A stretch of DNA of 64,000 bases. Origin: Oligoflexus sp. Lineage in GTDB: Bacteria; Bdellovibrionota_B; Oligoflexia; Oligoflexales; Oligoflexaceae. The DNA is taken from contig JACMPP010000114.1 of assembly GCA_014377445.1 (NCBI GenBank), positions 62,001 to 126,000 on the forward strand. The letters run 5' to 3'. Shown in pieces: positions 51,139 to 60,274 of this stretch. Made by a program: the position numbers and the translations under genes. Below the pieces are notes generated by a model. That model was not told the origin of the DNA. It made no database searches and was given only the letters and a program-made list of their open reading frames with translations. The stretch's first letter is position 1; each line of letters starts with the position of its first letter.

Positions 51139-53418
51139 CTACGAGTCAGATCTACGTGACAAAAGCCGCTCCTCGCTGGCTGTCCCGCCGAAGAGAACAT
51201 CCCAGCGTCGAATGAGAATTTCTGCAGGGATAAGCAGGATCAGGAGCAATCCCCACCAGCTATCGAAGACCCAGTAGTAGTCAGGCATCAGCTTCTGCTC
51301 AGACTTCTCGGCACTCGCAAGATTACCTGTCACTTTGCTGAACCATTCCTCAAGGGCATAGCTTGCATCGTTGCTATCTAAAAGGCTGGCCCCCGTGAGC
51401 GCACTCAATTGCTCAAGGCGATGGAGGGAACCTTCCATTGCCGAATCGCGGTAGGACTCCGGAATCACCCCAAAGGCCGATGCTTTCACCTTGCCAAAAG
51501 CTGCGTGCTGCCCTTCAAGATTGAGCTCACAGATGGCACCGCTCGCCATCCTGGTCGCGAGCGTGCCACTGATCAGCCACTGATCCGAACTCAGCATCTG
51601 CCTGCTGATCTTCGGCGATGGGAGATCGATTCCACAGAGACGATAATGCCAATTATCCCCTTCTTCCAGAAATCGGGCCGCTGCGCCTCGAATGCGGGCG
51701 GACCAGACAGTTTCCTCACCCTGGGTGGAAAGGCTGAAATCCTGCACCCAGAGCGGACGCTGAAGCTCTTCCCGGAGAAGCCAGGTCATGGCTGAACGCA
51801 TGAAGCTCTGATAGTTGTCGCGTGAAGTCTGGGATTCCATACCGAGACGCCAGAGATCATCCGAGAAGATCCAGATCGCCCGGCCCTTACCTGGATAGGA
51901 TGCCGCGGCCAGAAGACTTTCTTTGCCGTCCTCGCGCTTCGCCATCAGCAGGGCTGTGGAACTTGCGGTATCGAGTTCGACGTTATCCAATTGGTGCAGC
52001 CCCTGGAAGCTGCCATTGTCACGAAGCTTGAGATTAAGCTGGGCCCAATCATCAAAGACTGTCGCCAACTGGCGTTTTTCGCGACTCGGCTCAGCCATTT
52101 CAATCTTAAATCGAGCATTCTTATCGTAGGGAATGGAACCGATTTCCGAGTTGGAGCCGAGCCCGTCGCCCCCCGATTTCCGCGACGCATTTTTAAAGGG
52201 CAAAAGGGCCGCGAGAGGTGAAGAGGAAACATCCAGATCATGCAGAGCCCGCGGACCCCCTACAAAGAGCAGGCCGCCGCCGCTGAGCACAAAGTCGACC
52301 AGATTTTTCTGATAAGACGGCTCGAGAAACTGAAAGAGCGAGAAATTCTGGATGATGACAGCCCGAAAGTTGGGAAGTTCGTCATTGAACAGTCGCTCGA
52401 CAGGAAAGGGAATCAAACTCAGTTCGCGCTCGTTGCTAAACTGCGCATCGCTTGGATCCCTAAGAATAAAAAAGCTGATCAAATCATATTTTGGTTCTGA
52501 CTTGAGATAACGACGAACGAATCGTCCATCCCACGAAGGTGATCCGAGAAGGTGAAGGAGGCCAATCGTATTGGGCAGAATTTCGATGCTTTTATAAAGC
52601 GTGTTGTCCCACAGAGCCGCTTCATTCGCGATCGGCAGAACCTGGAGTTTGACAAGGTGAGTTCCCCGGGTCAAAGGCGGCAGGGGGATGTGCACGACGA
52701 GAGATTTCTCATTCGGTCTGAAATTGACGTTGAGCGAGGCGAGGTTTTTATCCATGACACTCGCCTGCACCTGCACGGTCAACTCTTCATTGAGATGCGA
52801 CGAACGGCGAAAGACTGTCGCTTCCATCTCAACCACTTTTTGATCGAAACCAAAATCTGGACCCGAAGTCATCTCGATCCAGAGGTTGTCCTGCTCTTTG
52901 TGGTCGGCGGCGAGGATCAGCCCCATCGTCTTATCGTTTTGTTTGCCGCTGTTTTTCAATTGAGGGGCCCATTGCGAACTGGGTTGCGAATCGCCGCCGT
53001 CGGAAAAAAGAATCCAGGGTTCACCGTGAGTCAACGGCATCCAGGCCTGAACGCCTTGCGCCAGAGGCGTAAAGCCTTTTTCCACTTCACGGCTGAGATC
53101 CGATAGCTTGGTGTGTTGAAGCCGGCATCCAAACTTGCGACAGAGATCTTCCAATTTTTTTTGCATGGATGCACGAAGGCCTGGCTCCATCGATTCCGAA
53201 TCATCTTCAAGAAAGTGTAGGGTTCTCAAACTCAACGAGCTTGTGACCGTCGTCTTATCAAGTCGGGGCGTCATCGCGAGAAGCACAGGAACGATCCAAC
53301 CCAGCCGCACAACGCTCGACGCCAAACCGCGTTTCCAGCCGTATTTTCGGAACCAAAAGAATACGAGACCGAGGTAGCCCACGGCTAGAATAATCAGAAT
53401 TTCATTGAAATCGTCCAC
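51139..53418 (-). CDS. Membrane protein with VWA-like and amidotransferase-like domains
   Basis: A 759-residue inner-membrane protein, last gene of the MoxR operon. N-terminal helices at about 5-25 and 33-50, C-terminal helix at about 720-740. The region near 130-170 (WMPLTHGEPWILFSDGGDSQPSS) is a reduced VWA-like part without a full metal site. Residues 330-560 (LPNFRAVIIQNFSLFQFLEPSYQKNLVDFVLSGGGLLFVGGPRAL) match the class I amidotransferase-like domain of such proteins; the catalytic Cys is not seen. The start is GTG at 53418, one base after the stop of the upstream gene, with GAGG ten bases away. Confidence 0.82.
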   Translation of the reverse strand: MDDFNEILIILAVGYLGLVFFWFRKYGWKRGLASSVVRLGWIVPVLLAMTPRLDKTTVTSSLSLRTLHFLEDDSESMEPGLRASMQKKLEDLCRKFGCRLQHTKLSDLSREVEKGFTPLAQGVQAWMPLTHGEPWILFSDGGDSQPSSQWAPQLKNSGKQNDKTMGLILAADHKEQDNLWIEMTSGPDFGFDQKVVEMEATVFRRSSHLNEELTVQVQASVMDKNLASLNVNFRPNEKSLVVHIPLPPLTRGTHLVKLQVLPIANEAALWDNTLYKSIEILPNTIGLLHLLGSPSWDGRFVRRYLKSEPKYDLISFFILRDPSDAQFSNERELSLIPFPVERLFNDELPNFRAVIIQNFSLFQFLEPSYQKNLVDFVLSGGGLLFVGGPRALHDLDVSSSPLAALLPFKNASRKSGGDGLGSNSEIGSIPYDKNARFKIEMAEPSREKRQLATVFDDWAQLNLKLRDNGSFQGLHQLDNVELDTASSTALLMAKREDGKESLLAAASYPGKGRAIWIFSDDLWRLGMESQTSRDNYQSFMRSAMTWLLREELQRPLWVQDFSLSTQGEETVWSARIRGAAARFLEEGDNWHYRLCGIDLPSPKISRQMLSSDQWLISGTLATRMASGAICELNLEGQHAAFGKVKASAFGVIPESYRDSAMEGSLHRLEQLSALTGASLLDSNDASYALEEWFSKVTGNLASAEKSEQKLMPDYYWVFDSWWGLLLILLIPAEILIRRWDVLFGGTASEERLLSRRSDS

Positions 53419-53419
53419 G

Positions 53420-55939
53420 TTATCTCAACCTCTTCAAGATCTCAGGCAAGTGGACCTGATCCTTCTTATAGTCAGTCGTTAGAACTACCATCATCAGATT
53501 AATAAATATTTTGCCGGCCTGTTCCTGGGTCAAAGTCGGAAAACAGGACGAAGATTTCTGAGCCGTGACCGCTTCCAGAAAATCACCCGGGATCAAGAGC
53601 ACGGCCAGACGTTGATCAAATTGAAAACCCTCCCAGCCCACTTCCCCGCACTGGGGCAGCGAAGAGAGAAGATGGAAACTGCGCATCAACTCATGATCGG
53701 GAGGAATGAGCTTCCATTGACCCTGCGGCATGGCCTCCAGGATTTTATTTCTAAAATCCCCAGAATTTCGAAAGTTTTCTACGACCAAAAAGCCGCCGCG
53801 TTGGAGCCAGGAAATAAGTTCGGCGCGTTCAGCCCGACTCAAACTCTCGATAATGCCCGGCTGCGCAACCCATAGCCAAGGTTCGCTCAGCGCATCTGAG
53901 TTCAACTGCGCATTTTGCTTCGATTGCTCAACGAGTTCAATGCTGGTTCGACCCGAAACCTCCCGTTTTACCATGGTCAGATTCGGGGTCTGGGAATAAC
54001 CCAGCATATTGAGCCGGACCTGCGCATCCGCTGGTCGGGCGGCAAAGCCTGCGGCCGTGATCAACGCCATTACAAACCAACGCTGGACCCATTTACGTCC
54101 GCGGAAAATCCGACCCACCATATTTCCTATAACCTCCAACCAAAAGGCCATCGCCAGGATCCAGAGACAGATCTCAACCCATGGTCTTGCATCTTTTTCG
54201 CGATTGGCAAGAGCATTCTGCCGAACCATGCCCTGCTCACCAAAACTCAATTTGGGTGGCATACGGGCCTCAGGCAGTATCTGAAGACTGCTTTCAAGGA
54301 AGGGCACATTGCTTAATTTTAGATTTTCTATTCCAAAGGCATTGGAAATGCTTTCAATGCGGGGCCATTTGCCAAAGTTGACCGAGTTATTGTCGAGAGG
54401 AATGATCTGAAAGAGCGAATTGAGAATGAGCGGCATGCGGCCAAAGCTGATGCCTGTCTCGGCCGAAGGTGTAAGGGGCACACTGAAAGCCAGGAGACGG
54501 ATCCCGCTCGATTTATTTAGAAACTGCATAGCCAGGGCACCCAGGGGACTGTTGACGTCGCCTCCTAATTGCAGAGCTCCGAGCGACTGCAGCATACTCA
54601 CGTATTGGTCGCGTGTTTCAAGACTCTCACAATACGCTGGCATCGTTTCAATTTCTTTAGGTGCCTGGATAAAACTGGCAGCGCAGGCACAAAGCTCGCC
54701 GTAATCTCTCATACCTTCGCTCGGCAAAAGCCAGATCTGGCGATTGTATTCATTTGCCTTCTTTACGACGGGACAAAAGAAGGAGCGCGGTTGAGCCGGC
54801 TTCGCTTCGGCGATCAATAGCTGGCTGTTGAATTCCGTCTCCGGCCTGATTTTGTCGAGTCGCTGGGTCTTGAAGCCCAGAACATCGAGACTCGTTTTAA
54901 GGTGGAAAATCGCATCTTCCAGAAACATCTCACCGCGCGGCTGCGAGATCATAATCGCCTTTCGATCGCGGGCGTTGAACCAGCTTCGATAGGCATTGTC
55001 CGCCGGAAGGTCGTCTTTGGCATCCGTTTTGAGTTGCCAAACCAAGACCTTCTGAGCCTTGACGGCTTCGGCGGGCATCTTCATCTCAATTTCGATACTG
55101 CTCGTCATGCCATCAAAATTCCAATTTTGTTCAGCGAGGGATTTACCGTCCACCTCAAGGTTCAAAACACCTCGAATGGCTTCCCCTTGTCCCGAACGCC
55201 GGATGGTCACCGTCCAGTTTTGTTGTGCCGAACTTTGAGAAGGAGCTTTCACATCATCGATGAAGACGTTGTTCGTTCGAACGATTTCTTTTTGCAGGGG
55301 ATACCAGGAGATCTGAACTTTTTTCTCTAGATAAGCCCAGTTAAAGTCCTCCCAGCTTGCCCGATCGCTGTCGGACACGATCACAAGATGCTCAATATCA
55401 GGTGCGACGCCAAGAATCTGTTCGACAGCTGCGCCGATCTTGAAGCCGGCCCGATGCATTCCGTCCTGGCCAATTAATTTACCGATCTCGGCCTTTTGGG
55501 AAAGGCTATAAATATCAGGCGATGAAGATACGCTGAAGCTCAGCTTCGCCTTGTGATCGAGGCGATTGAGAATATCTCCGGCCGTACGGGCATATTCCTC
55601 AGGCGTGATATAGGAAGCGATCGAAGGACTTAAATCGAAGACAACATGTGTGTAGCGAAGATCAAGATTCTCGCGCTTGATCATGGATTCCGATGGCTCG
55701 AGACTAAAGATCGCCAACGCGAATATCGCCAGGAGGAAACAGGCGAATGGCCAAAGCGGGGGCTTGGTCCAACGCAGTTTAGGGACGGCTTTGATCTGCA
55801 ATTCGAGGACCTGCAGTATGGGCAGGAGAGATCGTTTCTTCTGCTGTCTCAATAGAAACCAAAGGAGTATGGCGACCCCTGAGGCGAAGGCGATGCCTAA
55901 GATCGCGGCTCCTATATTCCAGCTAACATCACTAAACAT
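53420..55939 (-). CDS. BatA-like membrane protein with DUF4159 domain
   Basis: An 839-residue protein. N-terminal membrane helices at about 8-30 and 63-80, followed by a VWA-like part (LRYTHVVFDLSPSIASYITPEEYARTAGDIL) in which DLSPS replaces the usual DxSxS. A helix at about 600-650, then a second exported part (about 665-839, starting with AARPADAQVRLNMLGYS) that matches DUF4159: FLVVENFRNSGDFRNKIL, GEVGWEGFQFDQRLAVLLIPGDFL, MMVVLTTDYKKDQVHLPEILKRL. Start at 55939; the earlier GTG at 55975 lacks a ribosome site. It probably builds a membrane complex with the neighbouring products. Confidence 0.82.
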   Translation of the reverse strand: MFSDVSWNIGAAILGIAFASGVAILLWFLLRQQKKRSLLPILQVLELQIKAVPKLRWTKPPLWPFACFLLAIFALAIFSLEPSESMIKRENLDLRYTHVVFDLSPSIASYITPEEYARTAGDILNRLDHKAKLSFSVSSSPDIYSLSQKAEIGKLIGQDGMHRAGFKIGAAVEQILGVAPDIEHLVIVSDSDRASWEDFNWAYLEKKVQISWYPLQKEIVRTNNVFIDDVKAPSQSSAQQNWTVTIRRSGQGEAIRGVLNLEVDGKSLAEQNWNFDGMTSSIEIEMKMPAEAVKAQKVLVWQLKTDAKDDLPADNAYRSWFNARDRKAIMISQPRGEMFLEDAIFHLKTSLDVLGFKTQRLDKIRPETEFNSQLLIAEAKPAQPRSFFCPVVKKANEYNRQIWLLPSEGMRDYGELCACAASFIQAPKEIETMPAYCESLETRDQYVSMLQSLGALQLGGDVNSPLGALAMQFLNKSSGIRLLAFSVPLTPSAETGISFGRMPLILNSLFQIIPLDNNSVNFGKWPRIESISNAFGIENLKLSNVPFLESSLQILPEARMPPKLSFGEQGMVRQNALANREKDARPWVEICLWILAMAFWLEVIGNMVGRIFRGRKWVQRWFVMALITAAGFAARPADAQVRLNMLGYSQTPNLTMVKREVSGRTSIELVEQSKQNAQLNSDALSEPWLWVAQPGIIESLSRAERAELISWLQRGGFLVVENFRNSGDFRNKILEAMPQGQWKLIPPDHELMRSFHLLSSLPQCGEVGWEGFQFDQRLAVLLIPGDFLEAVTAQKSSSCFPTLTQEQAGKIFINLMMVVLTTDYKKDQVHLPEILKRLR

Positions 55940-55944
55940 ATGGT

Positions 55945-56862
55945 TTAGACCCTTCCTCTTATCCCACGAAGCCACGGCTGTTCGAGAGCAAAAATGTATT
56001 GATGAAGAGGCGTCATGTCAGTAAAGACGAGATGATGGGTGAATTTCTTAAGCCACTCTTCTGTGATGCGATGGAGCCAATCATGGATAGCTTGATGGAG
56101 GTTATCGTTCTGCAAGAGCACCGAGCCCATGAACTCCTGATCAGCTTTTCGCGTATCGAAATAACAGGAATCTGGATCGAGCCATTTCGTATCAAGCTCC
56201 AGGGAAGAAAGCACCTGCAGCCAGCAGACCAAAGAGCGCGGATTCAGCCAGTCAGGAACGCCTTGAAAACCATCGCTGATCCAGTAAACCAGATCCCCAG
56301 ACTCTTCGCGAAAGTTCGACAATGGGCGCGATTGCATAAAATCGGCAGCATCGGTTTGAAAGGATTTTAGAGACAGCTTCTCATAAACGATGGCCGCATC
56401 GACCTGAGAGCGCATGCGCACCGCATGAGCTTTATTGTCCTTGACTGCGAAGACTTTGACCTGATCACCCCAGCGAAAAAACTGATAGGCGAGATTGAGA
56501 GTCATGCGCCAGGCCAGTTCCTGTTTGCTGCAGACAGACTTGGCTTCCTGCTCATCATGACCAGGCCAATTCATGGACTCTGAAATATCGATGAAGAGAA
56601 GAACTTTACAACTGGCTTCGTCGTTTTGCTCACGAATGACCAACTGCTCGTTTCGCGCATAGGCTCGCCAATCGATGAGGTGGACTGGATCGCCGTGTGT
56701 ATAGCGACGGCTGTTGGCCGGCAGACGGGTCGGACGCATCAGATTAAGCTTTTGCGTACCGTGAAAACGGGCAACCGATACGTATTTCTGATGACTCGGC
56801 TCTATCGGGTGATAGGGAGTTAGCTGTTTTAGAAGAGGCGTACCGATTGGGCCGTTATTCAT
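55945..56862 (-). CDS. DUF58 domain protein
   Basis: A 305-residue protein without membrane segments. The DUF58 box is RRYTHGDPVHLIDWRAYARNEQLVIREQ (about 52-80), followed by a VWA-like fold (KVLLFIDISESMNWPG, with D-x-S-x-S partly kept as DISES, and VYWISDGFQG). The ATG at 56862 forms ATGA with the MoxR stop and has AAAGG six bases upstream; the ATG at 56868 is too near that site. DUF58 proteins work with MoxR ATPases in envelope or stress functions; the target here is unknown. Confidence 0.9.
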   Translation of the reverse strand: MNNGPIGTPLLKQLTPYHPIEPSHQKYVSVARFHGTQKLNLMRPTRLPANSRRYTHGDPVHLIDWRAYARNEQLVIREQNDEASCKVLLFIDISESMNWPGHDEQEAKSVCSKQELAWRMTLNLAYQFFRWGDQVKVFAVKDNKAHAVRMRSQVDAAIVYEKLSLKSFQTDAADFMQSRPLSNFREESGDLVYWISDGFQGVPDWLNPRSLVCWLQVLSSLELDTKWLDPDSCYFDTRKADQEFMGSVLLQNDNLHQAIHDWLHRITEEWLKKFTHHLVFTDMTPLHQYIFALEQPWLRGIRGRV

Positions 56863-57896
56863 AGCCATCCTTTGGCTTTGAGTTCTGCTTGTTCTTCGAT
56901 TTGTTTGACGAGGAGATCAACGATCTGATCTTCTGCGAATTGTTCGCCCTGCGCATGAATGCCAAGGCGGATCCTGTGGCGGAGAACGGGCTTCGCCATC
57001 CTTCGCACGTGACGCCAGCGGACCGTATCACTGCCTTCCAGCAAGGCGATCGCGCGACAGACGGAAATAAGGCTGATACCAGCTCGTGGACCGGCTCCGT
57101 ACCAGATGAGGTTCTTCACAGAATCAGGGCAGGCCGCATCCTGGGGCCGGGTCGACCGCACGAGGAGATTGATCATCGTTACGATCTCTTCGGGAATCTT
57201 GATATTTTGTTTGGAAGCGATCAAGGCCCGTACGCCTTCCAGTCCAATCGTCGTCACCCCACGAATCGGCCCCTTCTGCTCGCCCACAAGTTTATTGCCG
57301 ACATGTGCCTGAAGAATCTTCTCTTCATCTTCGACTTTCGGATAGTCGACGATGCTGTGCAGGAGAAAGCGATCGAGCTGGGCTTCCGGTAGCGGGAAAG
57401 CACCCTCGGATTCGAAAGGGTTTTGGGTCGCAAAGACCATGAAGGGGTCCGGCAACTGGTAACTTGTCCCACCGACGGTCGATGTACGTTCCTGCATCGC
57501 TTCGAGCAAGGCGGACTGGGTTCGCGGTGAGGCTCGGTTGATCTCATCGGCCAGAAGCAGGTTTACAAAGATTGGACCCTTGGCAAATTCAAATACTTTG
57601 CGCCCGGTCTCATCATCAATATTAAGAATGTCAGAACCGATGATGTCACTTGGCAAAAGGTCTGGTGTGAACTGAACACGGCCGAATTGCAGTCCCAGAT
57701 TCTGGGCAAAAACCCGAACGAGCGATGTTTTCGCAAGACCCGGCGCTCCGGTCATCAGGATGTGGCCGCCCGAGATCAAGCAGCAAACAGCTTCGGTAAT
57801 CAACTCTTCTTGACCAAAGATCGACTCAGCGACGGCGGCCTTAAGGTTCTGGACTAGAGCGGTCGCTGCTTCTAAAGACATCGTTTCCTGCTGCAT
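56859..57896 (-). CDS. MoxR-type AAA+ ATPase
   Basis: A 345-residue AAA+ ATPase of the MoxR/RavA class. Walker A is LMTGAPGLAKTSLV (about 45), Walker B is LLLADEINRASPRTQSALLEAMQE (about 110), sensor 1 is MVFATQNPFESEGAFPLPEAQLDRF, and the C-terminal lid has RAGISLISVCRAIALLEG. Such ATPases remodel VWA/DUF58 partners, encoded directly after it. An alternative ATG at 57881 (MSLEAAT) has a better ribosome site (AGGA, five bases away) and would drop five residues. It heads a four-gene operon running to 51139. Confidence 0.93.
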   Translation of the reverse strand: MQQETMSLEAATALVQNLKAAVAESIFGQEELITEAVCCLISGGHILMTGAPGLAKTSLVRVFAQNLGLQFGRVQFTPDLLPSDIIGSDILNIDDETGRKVFEFAKGPIFVNLLLADEINRASPRTQSALLEAMQERTSTVGGTSYQLPDPFMVFATQNPFESEGAFPLPEAQLDRFLLHSIVDYPKVEDEEKILQAHVGNKLVGEQKGPIRGVTTIGLEGVRALIASKQNIKIPEEIVTMINLLVRSTRPQDAACPDSVKNLIWYGAGPRAGISLISVCRAIALLEGSDTVRWRHVRRMAKPVLRHRIRLGIHAQGEQFAEDQIVDLLVKQIEEQAELKAKGWL

Positions 57897-58062
57897 TTTA
57901 GGCTTTCCCTTGTACTTGGCCGGATAAGATTCGGTCCCATTCTTGCCCTGATGGCAACGGTTTGTTTCCTTATGAAATTTCAATAAGGAAAGCTCAGCCT
58001 CGCTCCACTGATATCTAGGGCCACAGACATCCTACCTCGGAGCGCTGACTTCGCTCAAGAAG

Positions 58063-58146
58063 ATGTCCCTCGCAAAGCTAAATGAAAAGGGGCAAAGCTC
58101 CCTGGAAGCGTTGTTTGATGCTGAAATCAGCCCACAGAAAAAATGA
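58063..58146 (+). CDS. 27-residue peptide with a prepilin-like motif
   Basis: A short frame, MSLAKLNEKGQSSLEALFDA then a charged end. KGQSSLEA resembles the cleavage and +5 Glu region of TadE-type and class III prepilins, but no hydrophobic segment follows. Its stop overlaps the ATG at 58143 of the Flp-like frame (ATGA). The ribosome site (AAGAAG) is too close to be good. It could be a leader peptide, a truncated pilin, or chance. Confidence 0.35.
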   Translation: MSLAKLNEKGQSSLEALFDAEISPQKK

Positions 58147-58349
58147 GGATTTTTGAAATGCAAGTCTTTTACCCCAACCGTGAAGCCGGCGGAGTCGCGC
58201 TGGAATACATCGTCGTGTCCATCTTCGGATTGCTTCTAGCCATTGGTGCCATTGCCATCGTTGGCAAAGCGACAAAAGAAAAGATGGCGACTATCGAGCA
58301 AAAGCTCGGCATTGATCTGGGTCTCGATGCTCTCAACCCATTTGAGTAG
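58143..58349 (+). CDS. Flp-type (type IVb) prepilin
   Basis: A 68-residue protein (63 if the ATG at 58158 with GAGG eight bases upstream is used). NREAG is followed by GVALEYIVVSIFGLLLAIGAIAIVG: cleavage after the first Gly would leave Glu at +5 and Tyr at +6, the Flp-pilin signature, then a hydrophobic helix. The C-terminus is short and charged (KATKEKMATIEQKLGIDLG). Flp pilins form adhesive or motility fibres secreted by the Tad system. No tad ATPase or secretin genes are adjacent. Confidence 0.72.
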   Translation: MRIFEMQVFYPNREAGGVALEYIVVSIFGLLLAIGAIAIVGKATKEKMATIEQKLGIDLGLDALNPFE

Positions 58350-58361
58350 AGCCCTGAGCAA

Positions 58362-58697
58362 ATGCGACCTTCAATTTTTGGCTGGACCCTAGCCGTTATG
58401 ACTGCATGTGAGTGCCTGTTGCAAAGCATTCGTTTCGACGAAGGAATACGCCAAGCCACAGCGATGCGACATGCCATTCTCATCCAAGACCTGCAGCTAA
58501 GCCAAGAATTCTGCAAAAATCCTTCTCCCGCCCTGCGTTGGCAGTGGCGGGAGGATGGTATCTGGACAGATGTTTGCCCAAGCTTTACCGGCTACTCGAA
58601 TCTAGCGCGCTATTGGAAAGTCCAGCTTAGCTACAAATACAAGCTGCTTTTTACCTGGGACATTCCTATAACCGTGACTATTGTAATTCTTGCGTGA
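58362..58697 (+). CDS. Small protein downstream of the Flp-like pilin
   Basis: A 111-residue protein. Residues 3-22 are weakly hydrophobic (PSIFGWTLAVMTACECLLQ), then a helical stretch (IRFDEGIRQATAMRHAILIQDLQLSQEF), and it ends FTWDIPITVTIVILA. The order resembles TadE-like minor pilins that lack a clear processing site, but no signature is present. It starts 12 bases after the pilin gene. Assignment to pilus function rests on position only. Confidence 0.5.
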   Translation: MRPSIFGWTLAVMTACECLLQSIRFDEGIRQATAMRHAILIQDLQLSQEFCKNPSPALRWQWREDGIWTDVCPSFTGYSNLARYWKVQLSYKYKLLFTWDIPITVTIVILA

Positions 58698-58706
58698 GTC
58701 AAAACT

Positions 58707-59012
58707 ATGTTTTTCGTCATATCCAAACTTACTTTCGAGACCCAGGCCAAACCCCGCGATGCCCGCGATCTCGCCGCTCTGGTTGAGAAGCTGCGTGCTC
58801 GTTTTCGCATCAGCGTGGAGATCGCCGATGAATTTCACAAAGGTGGCGATGCCGCTGTGATCGTGGCTGCCGTTCACCCTTCCGACATGAAGTTGAGCGA
58901 ACTGATCGACGCCATATCGGACGCCTGTGAAGATTCAGGTTTCGGTCGTATCCACTCGGAAAATACCATTCTTGAAGATTTTGAATCGTTTACTGAAGAA
59001 CATGAAGGCTAA
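58707..59012 (+). CDS. DUF503 (YlxP-like) protein
   Basis: A 101-residue cytoplasmic protein of ferredoxin-like fold. The pattern FVISKLTFETQAKPRDARDLAALVEKLRARFRISVEIADEFHKGG follows the DUF503 family: a strand, the conserved KxxR-type helix and a second strand with VSVxE. The C-terminus is acidic. Members often accompany infB or rbfA; here the neighbours are the small pilin-type genes and fabI. Function unknown. Confidence 0.7.
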   Translation: MFFVISKLTFETQAKPRDARDLAALVEKLRARFRISVEIADEFHKGGDAAVIVAAVHPSDMKLSELIDAISDACEDSGFGRIHSENTILEDFESFTEEHEG

Positions 59013-59021
59013 GGGGATTTT

Positions 59022-59828
59022 ATGGGCTTATTAACTGGCAAACGCGGTGTGATCATGGGCGTCGCGAACGAGCGGTCGATCGCGACTGCCGTTGCACGTC
59101 TTATGCACAAAGAAGGCGCTGAACTCGGCTTTAGCTATCTACCCGACACAGGTGATCGCAATCGCAACGAGCAACGTGTTCGTGATGTGACGAAGGACCT
59201 CAACCCCAAGCTCCTAGCCTCATGCGACGTGGGCCAGGACGCCGACATCCAAAAGTTCTTCGGCCTGGTTCAAGAGTCGATGGGCAAAATCGATTTCGTC
59301 ATACACTCGATCGCTTACGCGCCGACGGAAGACTTGAAGTGCCCAACCTATCAAGCAAGTCGTAATGGCTTTGCCCAAGCGATGGATATCAGTGTTTACA
59401 GCTTCCTCGCGGTGGCCCGCTACGCAGCACCCATTATGAGTCAGGATGGCACTGGATCGATCTGTGCGATGACCTATTACGGTGGCGAAAAAGTATTCCC
59501 AGGTTACAACCTCATGGGAGTTGCCAAAGCGGCATTGGATGCGTCAGTTCGTTACACAGCCTACGAGCTGGGTGCTCTGAAAATCCGCGTGAACGCGATC
59601 AGTGCGGGTCCGGTCAAAACACTGGCTGCTTCGGCCGTTGGTGATTTCAAAAAAATGCTCAGCCTCTATGAAAGCACAGCGCCCCTTCGCAGCAATATCA
59701 CCGCTGAAGACGTTGGAGCAGCCGCCGCATTCCTCGCAAGCGACTATGGCCGCATGACAACAGGAGAGATCCTACACGTCGACGGCGGCTACCACGTTAT
59801 GGGTGTAACGCAAAGTTCAGAAGCTTAA
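59022..59828 (+). CDS. fabI: Enoyl-[acyl-carrier-protein] reductase (NADH)
   Basis: A 268-residue short-chain reductase that completes each cycle of fatty-acid elongation. GVANERSIA (about 13-21) is the NADH loop of FabI. MTYYGGEKVFPGYNLMGVAKAAL (about 147-169) holds the second Tyr and Y-x6-K, the FabI active site. AGPVKTLAASAVGDFKKML is the substrate-binding loop. AAGGGG precedes the ATG. It starts nine bases after the DUF503 gene. The triclosan-contact loop looks typical, so drug sensitivity is possible but not testable here. Confidence 0.95.
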   Translation: MGLLTGKRGVIMGVANERSIATAVARLMHKEGAELGFSYLPDTGDRNRNEQRVRDVTKDLNPKLLASCDVGQDADIQKFFGLVQESMGKIDFVIHSIAYAPTEDLKCPTYQASRNGFAQAMDISVYSFLAVARYAAPIMSQDGTGSICAMTYYGGEKVFPGYNLMGVAKAALDASVRYTAYELGALKIRVNAISAGPVKTLAASAVGDFKKMLSLYESTAPLRSNITAEDVGAAAAFLASDYGRMTTGEILHVDGGYHVMGVTQSSEA

Positions 59829-59858
59829 GCTTCGCCATAAAAATTGTTTGTCCCTACC

Positions 59859-59881
59859 CGCGTGCTCTTCGCGAGAGCGCG
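59859..59881 (+). terminator. Hairpin after fabI
   Basis: GCTCT (59864-59868) and AGAGC (59874-59878), extended by CGC/GCG, form a GC-rich stem 30 bases after the fabI stop. A poor T tract follows. It is a likely weak terminator. Confidence 0.4.
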
Positions 59882-59944
59882 TTGCCTCTTCATAAAAAAT
59901 CCCCTACAAAAAGAGTATCTACATTTTTTTCGGTGAATCATTCG

Positions 59945-60274
59945 CCCGGATGGACCCCTGGCTTGTCCTCGCTACGGAGTCGCTGCCTCTAAGCGATGCT
60001 GCTGCGGGACCCTAGGGTTCTCATCCTCGATGAAGCCACCGCCAATGTCGATGAACCTTGCGAAGCCCTCATTCAAAAGGCTATCGTGGAACTGCTTTCT
60101 GGCCGCACCTGCTTCATCATTGCCCACCGTCTGAGCACGATCCGGCATTGTGATAGGATCATGGTGTTTCACCAGGGCAGCATACTCGAAGAAGGCCTGC
60201 ACGAAGACCTCCTCGAAAAGGATGGTCATTACGCTGAACTTGTCCGGAGGCAAATCGCCAATGCCTATATTTGA
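59945..60274 (+). pseudogene. C-terminal remnant of an ABC exporter ATPase
   Basis: Only the end of an exporter-type ATPase remains: LLRDPRVLILDEATANVDEP (Walker B and D-loop), CFIIAHRLSTIRHCDRIMVFHQGSILEEGLHEDLL (H-loop). Walker A and all membrane segments are missing. Upstream in the same frame a decayed signature (GLSSLRSRCL, then a TAA at 59990, then AMLLRDP) can be read against the expected LSGG-type motif. Thus the gene lost its 5' part and took a stop and small deletions. It overlaps the HAD gene by 14 bases, so the two formed an operon. Confidence 0.8.

Noticed and set aside
58063-58349. Frameshifted single pilin gene made of the 27-residue peptide and the Flp-like frame
   Set aside because: Each frame has its own prepilin-like motif, and no frame change joins the first motif to a hydrophobic helix.
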